64,000 nt of DNA, taken from contig CAVLDP010000008.1 of the NCBI GenBank assembly GCA_963661945.1, forward strand, positions 4,214 to 68,213. Direction: 5' to 3'. This document shows, one piece after another, positions 17,591 through 25,652 of the stretch. Below the pieces are notes generated by a model, which made no database searches, was not told the DNA's origin, and worked only from the letters and a program-made list of their open reading frames with translations. Origin of the DNA: CAVLDP01 sp963661945. Its GTDB lineage: Bacteria > Bacillota > Clostridia > Lachnospirales > Lachnospiraceae. The position numbers and the translations under genes were made by a program. Every line of letters starts with the position of its first letter. Positions within the stretch are counted from its first letter, which is position 1.

Positions 17591-18296
17591 GCCTTCCATA
17601 TTTAGCAATGATCTGGTCTGTCACCTTGGACATCTCACCTCTGGTATAGGACTCATAGCCTTCTGGCATAGGAAGGCCATGCTGTCTCACGAGTGCCTCT
17701 AGGTATTCCACCTGATGTGCTGTGTGCATAGTCTGTTTCTTCACTTGAAAATGAAGCATCTTCGGAACAAAGTCCTCCTCATGTCCCATTTCAAAGCTCT
17801 CACAGAGATTCTCGTAAACCACCCTTGTCATAACTGCATCTGAGAGCGCCCTGTGCGCCGTCTGATTCTCAATTCCAAAATATGCTGCGACCTTCTCAAG
17901 CTTCTTGCTTTCAAGCTCCGGCAGGAATTTCCGCGCCAATTTCAGTGTATCAACCCCTACTCTCTCATAAGGCATGTCATGATTTACTGCCCATTGCTTA
18001 AGAAAAGCATAGTCGCAGGAAATCATGTGTCCAACCAGGGGCAAATCTCCTGCGAAGGAGAAGAAGTCCTCCATGGCAGAATCTGCGTCAAGCCCTTCCA
18101 TTTCTACCATCTCATTCGTAATACCGGTGAGCCTTGCAATAGAATCCGAGATAGGAAATCTGGGCTTCACAAGATGAGAATAGGTCTCCTCACCATCTGG
18201 CGTCACCTTCAGAGCACCAATTTCTATTACCGAATCTGTCTTTGTCTTGAGACCTGTCATCTCAAGGTCGACTACAACATAACTATCTAACATCAT
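17577..18296 (-). CDS. DnaQ-like DEDDh 3'-5' exonuclease
   Basis: A 239-residue exonuclease of the DEDDh group. Exo I is VVVDLEMTGL (residue 8), Exo II is around VGHMISCDYAFL (about 90) and Exo III is the HRALSDAV segment with the catalytic His and Asp (about 153). It resembles the proofreading domain of PolC but is free-standing, so it may act in repair or RNA/DNA trimming. Its start overlaps the nth stop by 14 bp, supporting a shared repair operon. Confidence 0.88.
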   Translation of the reverse strand: MMLDSYVVVDLEMTGLKTKTDSVIEIGALKVTPDGEETYSHLVKPRFPISDSIARLTGITNEMVEMEGLDADSAMEDFFSFAGDLPLVGHMISCDYAFLKQWAVNHDMPYERVGVDTLKLARKFLPELESKKLEKVAAYFGIENQTAHRALSDAVMTRVVYENLCESFEMGHEEDFVPKMLHFQVKKQTMHTAHQVEYLEALVRQHGLPMPEGYESYTRGEMSKVTDQIIAKYGRLNRS

Positions 18297-18918
18297 TATC
18301 CTCCGATTTACAGAGTTTATTCAGGGGGCAGATCTTGCAATCAGGATTCCTGGCGAAGCAGATCTGTCTGCCAAAGGTAATAATCTGAATATTGTATAGA
18401 ATCCAGTGGTCCTCGGGCAGCTCCCTCATAAGATCATACTCAATCTCTGTCGGATCCTCTGCCTGGGTCAGCTCAAGCCTTCTTGAGATTCTCTTCACAT
18501 GGGTGTCCACCACTACACTTGGTTCATGAAAAATGTTACCACGAATAACATTGGCAGTCTTGCGGCCAACTCCGGGTAGAGATGTTAGCTCTTCCAGGCC
18601 ATCAGGCACTTCGCCGCCAAAACTCTCCAGAAGAATTCTGGCGCATGCAATCAGATTCTTGGCCTTGCTATGATAGAGGCCAGTGGGCTTCACCATCTCT
18701 TCCATCTCAAGAAGATCCGCTTCCGCAAAATCCTGAAGCGTCGGGTACCTGGAGAATAGTTCTCTAGTCACTATATTCACCCTGGCATCTGTGCACTGAG
18801 CGCTAAGCATGGTGGCAAATAAGAGCTGCCAGGCATTCTTATGTTCCAGATAGCAGACAAGTTCCCTTCCATATGTCTCATCCAGTATTCTAAGAATTTC
18901 ACCGGTTCTTTTCTTCAC
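18283..18918 (-). CDS. nth: Endonuclease III
   Basis: A 211-residue DNA glycosylase/AP lyase that removes oxidised pyrimidines in base excision repair. The helix-hairpin-helix TSLPGVGRKTANVI carries the catalytic lysine, VDTHVKRIS the catalytic aspartate, and the C-terminus has the [4Fe-4S] cysteine pattern C-x6-C-x2-C-x5-C. Length and motifs match the family. Confidence 0.96.
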   Translation of the reverse strand: MKKRTGEILRILDETYGRELVCYLEHKNAWQLLFATMLSAQCTDARVNIVTRELFSRYPTLQDFAEADLLEMEEMVKPTGLYHSKAKNLIACARILLESFGGEVPDGLEELTSLPGVGRKTANVIRGNIFHEPSVVVDTHVKRISRRLELTQAEDPTEIEYDLMRELPEDHWILYNIQIITFGRQICFARNPDCKICPLNKLCKSEDNDVR

Positions 18919-18937
18919 TTCATATTCCCCATAGTAA

Positions 18938-18969
18938 ACGAAAAAGCCCCGGTTATATGCCAGGGCCTT
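18938..18969 (-). terminator. Rho-independent terminator of the MntP-like gene
   Basis: On the minus strand a 10-bp stem with two G-T pairs (18943-18952 with 18960-18969) closes a seven-base loop and is followed by TTTTT. It lies directly after the stop at 18980 and separates this gene from nth. Confidence 0.85.
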
Positions 18970-18979
18970 CTACAAAATC

Positions 18980-19555
18980 CTATATCATTACATTTACAAC
19001 TAACATCTCAACGCCTGCCACCCAAAGCAGAATTGCTCCAATCACATAGGCCACTGTCTTGCTGGCAAAGCCAAAATGATATCCAGTATATAAGCCAGCG
19101 ATCACCACAAGAATCGAGCTGACAATAATCATAACAAGCATGATTATGATATTGCTGCCAATCAGACCGCAGACGCATCCTGCAAAGAGCGTATACATGG
19201 TCGTAATCGCAATGATACGAATATAGCCTCGAACAGTAATCTCACGTCTCTTCTCGTGAATGAATTCCCTCTTCACAGCCTTCACCATCAGACGAAGTCC
19301 AAGCAATCCAAACACGACTGTGGCAAGCACATAGCCCACCCATTCTACATCCTGAATCAGACCAGCCTGTTCCAGATAATAACATATGAAATAGCCACCA
19401 CTAAAGAATCCGACCTGAAGCAGGGTAACCAGGGTACAGGCAATCGCAAGTTGCTTCTTTCGAACCTCAGCAAGCATAGCGCCTTCTATCTCCATTGCTG
19501 CAAAAATATCTAGACTGATTCCGGCAATAATAAGTAAATTGTCATACCAGTTCAT
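18980..19555 (-). CDS. MntP-like manganese efflux family membrane protein
   Basis: A 191-residue protein with six membrane segments in two related halves, the layout of MntP/YtaF-type pumps. The first helix has SLDIFAAMEIEGAML, resembling the conserved acidic helix of MntP. Family members export Mn2+; the substrate here is inferred. An AGGAGG site precedes the ATG. A perfect inverted repeat upstream (19632-19660) and a TetR gene just beyond suggest local repression. Confidence 0.75.
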   Translation of the reverse strand: MNWYDNLLIIAGISLDIFAAMEIEGAMLAEVRKKQLAIACTLVTLLQVGFFSGGYFICYYLEQAGLIQDVEWVGYVLATVVFGLLGLRLMVKAVKREFIHEKRREITVRGYIRIIAITTMYTLFAGCVCGLIGSNIIIMLVMIIVSSILVVIAGLYTGYHFGFASKTVAYVIGAILLWVAGVEMLVVNVMI

Positions 19556-19631
19556 CTTATCCTCCTAAAGCTTATCATAAGCCTATAGTATTCTACCAAG
19601 CAAAGCACATCAGCAAAATATTCATATCCTC

Positions 19632-19660
19632 TTATTTGTAGTTTCCCTTCATACAAATAA
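19632..19660. promoter_or_regulatory. Candidate TetR operator
   Basis: A perfect 9-bp inverted repeat, TTATTTGTA and TACAAATAA, separated by 11 bp, lies in the gap between a TetR-family gene (ends 19674) and the MntP-like gene (starts 19555). Palindromes of this size are typical TetR-family operators. Assignment is by position only. Confidence 0.5.
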
Positions 19661-19673
19661 TGGAAAATGTATA

Positions 19674-20246
19674 TTAACGGCGCAATTCCTCCAACATTCC
19701 AACTGAAGAATGGTTCAAAACATACATTACTGAGTCAATAAGTTCCTCCTCTGGAACATTCATATCATCTCGAATCCACTCTGTTACAACATAGCTCACA
19801 GACTCCGCGTAGACATCCGTAAGTCGTTCTAGAGTAAGCCAGCGATAAGGCAGCTTGTCATGCACATCAATTCCATCTAAGATTGCCATAAAGACTCTCT
19901 GAAGAGCCTGCTGTAAAACCTCGCGAAAAGAATTCTGTCCTTCCAGACGAATGGCATTGCGATAGAAAGCCTTGCTCTCGTGCATAGTCTTAAGCGCCAT
20001 AGACACGCCTTCCTTGACCATGCCTGACATAATAAGCTTCATCATGGGATCAATCAATTCTCCCTGCACAATCCATTCCATTAGTTCGTACTTATCCTGG
20101 AAATGGTTATAAAAAGTAGGCCGAATTACTCCGGCCTTGTCTGTGATTTCTTTGATTGTGATCTTGTCGATTGGCTTAACTGCCCCAAGTTCCTTGAAAG
20201 ATTCCGCCAGTACTAAATCAATGGCATTCTTCCCCTGTCCAGTCAT
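19674..20246 (-). CDS. TetR/AcrR-family transcriptional regulator
   Basis: A 190-residue repressor-type protein. The N-terminal helix-turn-helix spans about residues 22-60 with the typical TIKEITDKAGVIRPTFYNHF pattern; the rest is a helical ligand or dimer domain like that of DhaS-type regulators. It sits between the HD-GYP gene and the MntP-like gene, all minus strand, and may control the latter through the palindrome at 19632-19660. Confidence 0.88.
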   Translation of the reverse strand: MTGQGKNAIDLVLAESFKELGAVKPIDKITIKEITDKAGVIRPTFYNHFQDKYELMEWIVQGELIDPMMKLIMSGMVKEGVSMALKTMHESKAFYRNAIRLEGQNSFREVLQQALQRVFMAILDGIDVHDKLPYRWLTLERLTDVYAESVSYVVTEWIRDDMNVPEEELIDSVMYVLNHSSVGMLEELRR

Positions 20247-20255
20247 ATTATTCTC

Positions 20256-21320
20256 CTAGATCAGTAGTTTCTTAATCGTCAAATTGAGTGTAGAGCGATC
20301 TGTCTTCAGATTCAGCACATCGCCGGTATCGAGAAGCTTAATCGTAGGTCTCTGAATATAACCCACATGGTTCTCCATAACAATAGCTCGTCTGCCATCG
20401 GATAACTCAATCTCGCATCCAACCGGATAGATACAGAGCTCACGCGTCATAACCTCTACAATAGATGGTGAGAACTCCATGGCATTACGTCCCCAGATGT
20501 ATTCCATAACCTCAGCAGGCAAGAACGGTGGGTGATATGGTCTCTTGGATGTCATTGCATCATAGACATCCGCAGCCTTCAGAATCTTGGAATTCGTCTG
20601 AAGTTCCTTACCGATTCTGTGATAAGGATAACCGCCTCCGTTAAACCACTCATGGTGCTCAAGCACAGCCCGATTCACTCTGTCACTAAAGTCGTAATTC
20701 TCCACCAGGAATTCATATCCGAGTCTTGGATGATCCATCATCTTGATACGCTCTTCCTCCGTCAGTCGACGTGGTGCGTTAATAAGATCTGGTGCAATGA
20801 AGATCTTGCCGATATCATGCAAGAAGCCCGCTGTCACCAAATCATCCAGTTCGTCAGCCATGAGGCCACACTTGGCACCAATAATTCCTGCCAGAATAGC
20901 CACATTCACCGAGTGGAAATATGTATAATCATCGTGCGTCTTAAGGGCAATCAGGTTGTACATAACATGCTCATTATCAAGCACTTCATTTACAATTGAT
21001 TCCACATACGTACGAATCTTAATCTCGTTACTTGCTAGTTCTTCATCCCTTCTGTCCATGTTCGACGCTAGTCCAAAGCTCTCATGAACAGTCGCAACTG
21101 CTTGTCGACGAATCTCCGGTTGCACTACATTCTTAACGTAGATGTCTCTAGACAGATCGTCTGTGATATACACGCCGGTCACATCCAGAAATTCCAGATA
21201 AGCGATTCGCTCTGCAGTAAGTATGGTATCTTCGCCAAGCAACAGTCTCCCCGAAGCATCGAATATGTCCTCTCCCAGGATCATATCCGGCTTCAACTGA
21301 TTCGTTGGAATATACCTCAT
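20256..21320 (-). CDS. HD-GYP domain protein, probable cyclic-di-GMP phosphodiesterase
   Basis: A 354-residue protein with an N-terminal region of about 120 residues and an HD-GYP domain. The metal-binding HD is in AGFLHDIGKI (about residue 170) and the GYP part is VLEHHEWFNGGGYPYHRIG (about 217-235), close to the HHERxDGxGYP consensus. HD-GYP proteins hydrolyse cyclic-di-GMP to GMP, often affecting motility, consistent with the chemoreceptors in the window. No receiver domain is fused. Activity is inferred. Confidence 0.88.
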   Translation of the reverse strand: MRYIPTNQLKPDMILGEDIFDASGRLLLGEDTILTAERIAYLEFLDVTGVYITDDLSRDIYVKNVVQPEIRRQAVATVHESFGLASNMDRRDEELASNEIKIRTYVESIVNEVLDNEHVMYNLIALKTHDDYTYFHSVNVAILAGIIGAKCGLMADELDDLVTAGFLHDIGKIFIAPDLINAPRRLTEEERIKMMDHPRLGYEFLVENYDFSDRVNRAVLEHHEWFNGGGYPYHRIGKELQTNSKILKAADVYDAMTSKRPYHPPFLPAEVMEYIWGRNAMEFSPSIVEVMTRELCIYPVGCEIELSDGRRAIVMENHVGYIQRPTIKLLDTGDVLNLKTDRSTLNLTIKKLLI

Positions 21321-21336
21321 GTAATTTAGTTATCTC

Positions 21337-21567
21337 TCATTCGTTAAATTCTACGGTTACAAAATACCCCTTCGGCGTCTCTCTAACATCCACCACGGTT
21401 CCCTCGCGCGACTTCAGCCGCTCCAAGGTGGAATAATTAGCAGACATGGCGTAAGCCTTGCCCAAAGTATAGTAATACGAATTCGGAAGTTTGCCCTCCG
21501 TCACCGGCAGAACATCCCCAACCTCCAGGAGCCCCGTACGCTCCATCTTGAATTCCATCTGTCTCAT
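21337..21567 (-). CDS. Small conserved-looking protein (76 aa), unknown
   Basis: A 76-residue protein rich in beta-prone segments (LLEVGDVLPVTEG near residue 13, EGTVVDVRETPKGYFVTVEF at the end), without cysteine motifs, signal peptide or membrane helix. The C-terminal half reads like a small beta-barrel. It lies between the DUF308 gene (9 bp) and the HD-GYP gene (16 bp) on the same strand, so it is co-transcribed. No family is recognised. Confidence 0.6.
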   Translation of the reverse strand: MRQMEFKMERTGLLEVGDVLPVTEGKLPNSYYYTLGKAYAMSANYSTLERLKSREGTVVDVRETPKGYFVTVEFNE

Positions 21568-21576
21568 ACAGACCTC

Positions 21577-22161
21577 TTATTCAAAGTCCTCAATATCCTC
21601 TTCTCTAAGGATCTTAGAATCTACTGTACGATGTGCTGCATTCACCTTGTGAACTACAAGCATGTCTGTCACACCATCATACACCAGCATGATTCCTGTC
21701 AGCATCACACCAAAAGCAACCACCTTGAATGCATTGGCAATGCAGAAAAGTCCTGCAACGATACTGATCAGTCCAAGCACCAGGCCAATCCACCAGCGAT
21801 CCCCTTCATATCCTCTGGTTTCAAAAGCCATGCTAAAATCCTGAACCCCGTGAACCACGAGCAAAATTCCAATAATAATAGGAATAATGTTCACAATCAG
21901 GGCTGGTCTAAAAAAGAGGTAGAGTCCCAGTACTAAGATAATAGCCGCTACAACCATTCCGCTTGTCCTTGATCTATTCCCCTCACCAAAGAGTGCGTGA
22001 ATCAGCTGTAAAACGCCAACAACCACAATAATTGCAGCGATAAATCTCGCCACAAAAAGATTGGTCTGCTCTGGGTAGAATATCATTACGAGTCCCAGAA
22101 GCACAGTAAGTACTGCGGATAAAGTGACATTTAACTTGATACTTTTTAATCTCTCAGTCAT
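21577..22161 (-). CDS. DUF308/HdeD-like membrane protein
   Basis: I start at the ATG at 22161, preceded by GGAGG eight bases upstream (a TTG at 22176 is the alternative). The 194-residue product has about six hydrophobic segments with short repeated hairpins such as LSAVLTVLLGLVMIFYPEQ, the pattern of DUF308 proteins. HdeD in E. coli is linked to acid stress, but no role is established for this branch. Confidence 0.75.
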   Translation of the reverse strand: MTERLKSIKLNVTLSAVLTVLLGLVMIFYPEQTNLFVARFIAAIIVVVGVLQLIHALFGEGNRSRTSGMVVAAIILVLGLYLFFRPALIVNIIPIIIGILLVVHGVQDFSMAFETRGYEGDRWWIGLVLGLISIVAGLFCIANAFKVVAFGVMLTGIMLVYDGVTDMLVVHKVNAAHRTVDSKILREEDIEDFE

Positions 22162-22264
22162 ATCTTCGTCCTCCAACCACGTATAGAAGAATATAGCCGA
22201 TTTCTGTGGTTTTGTCTACAAAAGCTTGAATAATTGTAAAATTCATAAAACCTTGTTTTAACTT

Positions 22265-23218
22265 TTAGAGGATTGAAATGAATGCATCCCTTTCCAGAAA
22301 GTCCTGTAGGCTCTGTCCGCCCACAAGATTTGGAGGAAGCAGCTGATAGATAAAAGAAATCCTTCTCATTTCTTCCAGAAATTCCTTCTTATATAACATG
22401 GTCTGATAGATTGTCATTCTTGTCTTAAGTATGAGTAGGGAAAAATAGGTGGAATCACCATATGATGCGTTATAGAACGCCTTATCGAGAAATTCGAGAG
22501 ATAAATTGCATTGTCCAAGCGAAGCAGCCGCAAGTGCCAGATTATTCTGAAGCCCTGCAAGCGATAGATAACGTCTCTTCGTCGAAATAAATCTGTCTTG
22601 AATTGTCTCAAGCAGTCGATTCCATAGAAGAATCGCCTCCTCCACCTCGCCGAGATGATGAAGTGCAATGGCCAGATTATTAAGTAATATCAGCTCCGTC
22701 TGCGTTGCTGGAATGCTGGAATAGATTTCTTCAAGGCTTAGTCCTATGTGCTTATCTTGAAGCAGAATCTTGCATTTCTGTACGAAGGCCTGATCTGTCC
22801 TCTTAAGAAAATGTTCCGGCAGGTCCTTCATCCGATAGATTTCCTGCCTCTCCCACAGGAAGATCATAAGATCTAAGAATTCCTGGTCGTCCGAATCATT
22901 CGATGGAACCATGTCCTTCATCTTGCAAAGCAAGTCAGTTGCAAGATTTAGATTGCCGAATGTCATCGCCATCAGCACCTCTTGTCGAAGCCGAACCGCC
23001 TCAACCGACTTGCCCATAAAGACATCCCCGTAGGAATATCCGTGTCCATTCAGTCTCTCCATCAGAAGTCGAAAGACATCCGGTGACGGCATCTGACTAT
23101 CATTTTCCATACGGCTGAATGTACTAGTCGTGCAGATCCCATCTGCCGCCATCTCTTGCGATAGGCCCGATCGTCTTCGAAGCTGTCGGAGGACCTCCCC
23201 AAAGGTAACCTCTTGCAT
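22265..23218 (-). CDS. XRE-family regulator with TPR-like C-terminal domain
   Basis: A 317-residue regulator: an N-terminal XRE helix-turn-helix (about residues 8-62; LRRRSGLSQEMAADGIC) and a long helical region resembling the TPR peptide-sensing domain of Rgg/PlcR-like proteins. A partner peptide gene is not seen. Its ribosome site (GGGGAG) is buried in the hairpin that ends the hpf transcript, so expression may depend on how that structure folds. Confidence 0.8.
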   Translation of the reverse strand: MQEVTFGEVLRQLRRRSGLSQEMAADGICTTSTFSRMENDSQMPSPDVFRLLMERLNGHGYSYGDVFMGKSVEAVRLRQEVLMAMTFGNLNLATDLLCKMKDMVPSNDSDDQEFLDLMIFLWERQEIYRMKDLPEHFLKRTDQAFVQKCKILLQDKHIGLSLEEIYSSIPATQTELILLNNLAIALHHLGEVEEAILLWNRLLETIQDRFISTKRRYLSLAGLQNNLALAAASLGQCNLSLEFLDKAFYNASYGDSTYFSLLILKTRMTIYQTMLYKKEFLEEMRRISFIYQLLPPNLVGGQSLQDFLERDAFISIL

Positions 23219-23270
23219 AAAAAACTCCCCACACTATAATAAAACCCCTATGTCTTATCATAGTGTGAGG
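23219..23270 (-). terminator. hpf terminator overlapping the XRE ribosome site
   Basis: Imperfect 19-base arms (23227-23245 and 23252-23270; core CACACTAT/ATAGTGTG) form a strong hairpin on the minus strand followed by TTTTTT. The T run ends directly at the ATG of the XRE gene and the right arm contains its GGGGAG ribosome site. The same inverted repeat could also serve as a protein operator. Confidence 0.7.
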
Positions 23271-23302
23271 AAGTTCCTAAATTCTATATCGTACCGCGAA
23301 AT

Positions 23303-23830
23303 CTAGAATTCCGGTTCGATGATTCCATATGTGTTGCCCTTACGCTTGTAGACGACATTCACTTCGTCCGTCTCTGCATTCTGGAACATGAAGAAGTTAT
23401 GTCCGAGAAGCTCCATCTGTACACATGCATCCTCTGGATACATCGGCTTCATACCGAACTTCTTGCTTCGAATGATCTGAATCTCGTCTTCATCCTCTAA
23501 ATCTGCTTCCGTGAATTCCTGAGTCAGTGCAACAGCACTCTGCTTCTGATCCACAATCTTGTTGCGATATTTCTTCAACTGACGTTCAATCACCTCTGCA
23601 ACAAGATCAATCGATACATACATGTCATCGCTCACCTGCTCAGAACGAATCACGTGTCCCTTCATTGGAATTGTTACTTCTATCTTCTGGCGTTCCTTCT
23701 CAACACTAAGTGTTACAATCGCCTCTGTATCCGGCTTAAAATATTTATCTAGTCTAGCTAAGCGCTCCTCCACAGCTGCTTTCAGTCCCTCTGTTAACTC
23801 GATATTTCTTCCAGAAATAATAACCTTCAT
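23303..23830 (-). CDS. hpf: Ribosome hibernation promoting factor, long form
   Basis: A 175-residue HPF. The N-terminal S30AE domain (residues 1-100; ISGRNIELTEGLKAAVEERL) binds in the decoding centre, and the C-terminal domain (about 118-175) dimerises ribosomes into inactive 100S particles. The long form is standard in Firmicutes. It has its own promoter and a terminator immediately after the gene, fitting an independently controlled stress or stationary-phase gene. Confidence 0.95.
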   Translation of the reverse strand: MKVIISGRNIELTEGLKAAVEERLARLDKYFKPDTEAIVTLSVEKERQKIEVTIPMKGHVIRSEQVSDDMYVSIDLVAEVIERQLKKYRNKIVDQKQSAVALTQEFTEADLEDEDEIQIIRSKKFGMKPMYPEDACVQMELLGHNFFMFQNAETDEVNVVYKRKGNTYGIIEPEF

Positions 23831-23912
23831 TGCTTTAGCCCTCGCTATCCATATATTTAACAGTGTATGACTTAATGCCCCCTACCATTAGGTCCTTATC
23901 TGTTATAAATTC

Positions 23913-23941
23913 ATTATAGCCATTTGGAAGTTTTCGCACAA
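23913..23941 (-). promoter_or_regulatory. Promoter of hpf
   Basis: On the minus strand TTGTGC (23941-23936) and TATAAT (23918-23913) are 17 bp apart, about 83 bp ahead of the hpf start codon. A perfect -10 with a fair -35. Confidence 0.65.
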
Positions 23942-24046
23942 CTTAATATCAACAAGCTAAATGCGAAAATATTTCATCCCATTTCCGTGAAAAGTGCACA
24001 AACTTCTTCGTTAAAAAATAAATTAACTCTTTTAACAAATTTCCCC

Positions 24047-24075
24047 TTGCACTAAAAGTGGTCTCATGCTATATT
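24047..24075 (+). promoter_or_regulatory. Promoter of the glycerol-3-phosphate oxidoreductase operon
   Basis: TTGCAC (24047-24052) and TATATT (24070-24075) are separated by 17 bp. Transcription from here would give a leader of about 120 bases that contains a terminator before the first gene. The remainder of the gap 23831-24046 holds the hpf leader and promoter; nothing else is seen in it. Confidence 0.7.
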
Positions 24076-24133
24076 ATTCCATGCAAAGGGAAACCGGAGC
24101 GAACAGAATAGTTTTTACCATGAGAATTGAGCG

Positions 24134-24181
24134 AGGTAGATTTGGATGACACGGTCATCCCTATTTACCTTGCTTTTTTTA
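24134..24181 (+). promoter_or_regulatory. Leader terminator (attenuator), candidate GlpP target
   Basis: A two-part stem lies in the 5' leader: GGATGAC (24144-24150) with GTCATCC (24154-24160), extended by AGGTAGAT (24134-24141) with ATTTACCT (24163-24170), followed by TGCTTTTTTT. No plus-strand gene precedes it, so it must act on the leader of the operon. In Bacillus GlpP plus glycerol-3-phosphate lets polymerase pass such terminators, and glpP is in this window at 42151. Confidence 0.75.
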
Positions 24182-24203
24182 TGCAAAAAGGAGGGATCGT
24201 TAC

Positions 24204-25640
24204 ATGTATGATGTAGCAATCGTTGGTGCTGGTGTAACAGGCAGTGCCATCGCAAGAGAATTATCAAAGTACAAAGTAAATGCCTGCGTAATCGAGCGAG
24301 ACGAAGACGTATGTACAGGAACATCCAAGGCCAATTCAGCCATTGTTCACGCTGGATTTGATGCTAAGCCAGGTTCCCTGAAGGCCAAGTTAAATGTTCT
24401 GGGTAATCAGATGATGGACCAGCTGGCAGAAGACTTAGATTTTCCATTTAAGAGAAATGGTTCCCTGGTTGTATGTACCAAGGACCAGGACCCAGCACTT
24501 CTTCAGAAGCTTGCAGATCAGGGTAAGGAAAATGGTGTTCCTGATATCAAGATTCTAAATCGTGACGAAGTACTTGCCATGGAGCCAAACATCGCTGACG
24601 ATGTTGTTGCAGCACTTTACGCTCCAACTGGTGCAATCGTATGTCCATTCCACTTAACCATGGCTCTTGCAGAGAACGCCTGCGACAATGGCGTAGAATT
24701 CTTCTTAAATACTGAAGTTCAGAAGATTGAGAAGAAGGATGACCACTTCGTAATCACCACAAACGGCAAGACAATCGAAGCTAAGACTGTTGTTAACGCT
24801 GCTGGCGTATATGCAGATGAGCTTAACAACATGGTATCTGAGAACAAGATTGAGATTATCGCACGTCGCGGCCAGTACATGCTTCTCGATAAGACTGCTG
24901 GCAACCACGTATCACATACCATTTTCCAGCTGCCATCCGCTATGGGCAAGGGTGTTCTGGTTACACCAACCGTACACGGCAACCTCTTAGTTGGACCTAC
25001 AGCCGAGGATGTAGATAATAAGGAAGGCGTCAACACAACAATGGAGGGCTTGGATTCTCTGGCTCCAACTTGCGCTCTCTCTGTAAAGAATGTACCTCTT
25101 CGTCAGGTTATCACTTCATTTGCCGGACTTCGTGCACATGATACCTTAGGCGATTTCATCATTGGCGAAGCAGCTGACTGCGAAGGCTTCTTCAATGCAG
25201 CTGGTATCGAATCTCCTGGACTCTCATCTGCTCCAGCAATTGGCCAGATGGTAGCTACTATGGTTGCGAAGAAGTTATCACTTGTTGAGAATCCTGATTT
25301 CAACGGCAAGCGCACCGGCATCCTGAATCCTTCCAAGATGACTCTCGAAGAGAGAAATGAACTCATCAAGAAGAATCCAGCATACGGCCAGATCATCTGC
25401 CGCTGCGAATCCGTATCTGAGGGCGAAATCCTCGATGCAATTCACAGAACACTTGGTGCTCGTTCCGTAGACGGTGTCAAGAGAAGAACTCGTGCCGGTA
25501 TGGGTCGTTGCCAGTCCGGTTTCTGTGCTCCTAAGGTTATGGAAATCTTAGAGAGAGAAGTACCTATGAGTATGTTTGATGTAACCAAGAACGGCGGAGA
25601 TTCCGCTTATGTATGTGGCTACAACAAGAAGATCAAATAA
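24204..25640 (+). CDS. FAD-dependent glycerol-3-phosphate dehydrogenase-like oxidoreductase with BFD [2Fe-2S] domain
   Basis: A 478-residue flavoprotein. The N-terminal dinucleotide-binding motif is VAIVGAGVTGSAIAREL; the DAO-type fold spans about residues 1-370. The C-terminal part (about 400-460) has the four cysteines of a BFD-like [2Fe-2S] domain in CRCESVSEGE and RCQSGFCAP. This is the GlpA-like first subunit of a three-gene system found in many Firmicutes, thought to oxidise glycerol-3-phosphate. The AAAAGGAGGG ribosome site is strong and codon use looks like that of highly expressed genes. Confidence 0.87.
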   Translation: MYDVAIVGAGVTGSAIARELSKYKVNACVIERDEDVCTGTSKANSAIVHAGFDAKPGSLKAKLNVLGNQMMDQLAEDLDFPFKRNGSLVVCTKDQDPALLQKLADQGKENGVPDIKILNRDEVLAMEPNIADDVVAALYAPTGAIVCPFHLTMALAENACDNGVEFFLNTEVQKIEKKDDHFVITTNGKTIEAKTVVNAAGVYADELNNMVSENKIEIIARRGQYMLLDKTAGNHVSHTIFQLPSAMGKGVLVTPTVHGNLLVGPTAEDVDNKEGVNTTMEGLDSLAPTCALSVKNVPLRQVITSFAGLRAHDTLGDFIIGEAADCEGFFNAAGIESPGLSSAPAIGQMVATMVAKKLSLVENPDFNGKRTGILNPSKMTLEERNELIKKNPAYGQIICRCESVSEGEILDAIHRTLGARSVDGVKRRTRAGMGRCQSGFCAPKVMEILEREVPMSMFDVTKNGGDSAYVCGYNKKIK

Positions 25641-25652
25641 GGGAGGCTAACC

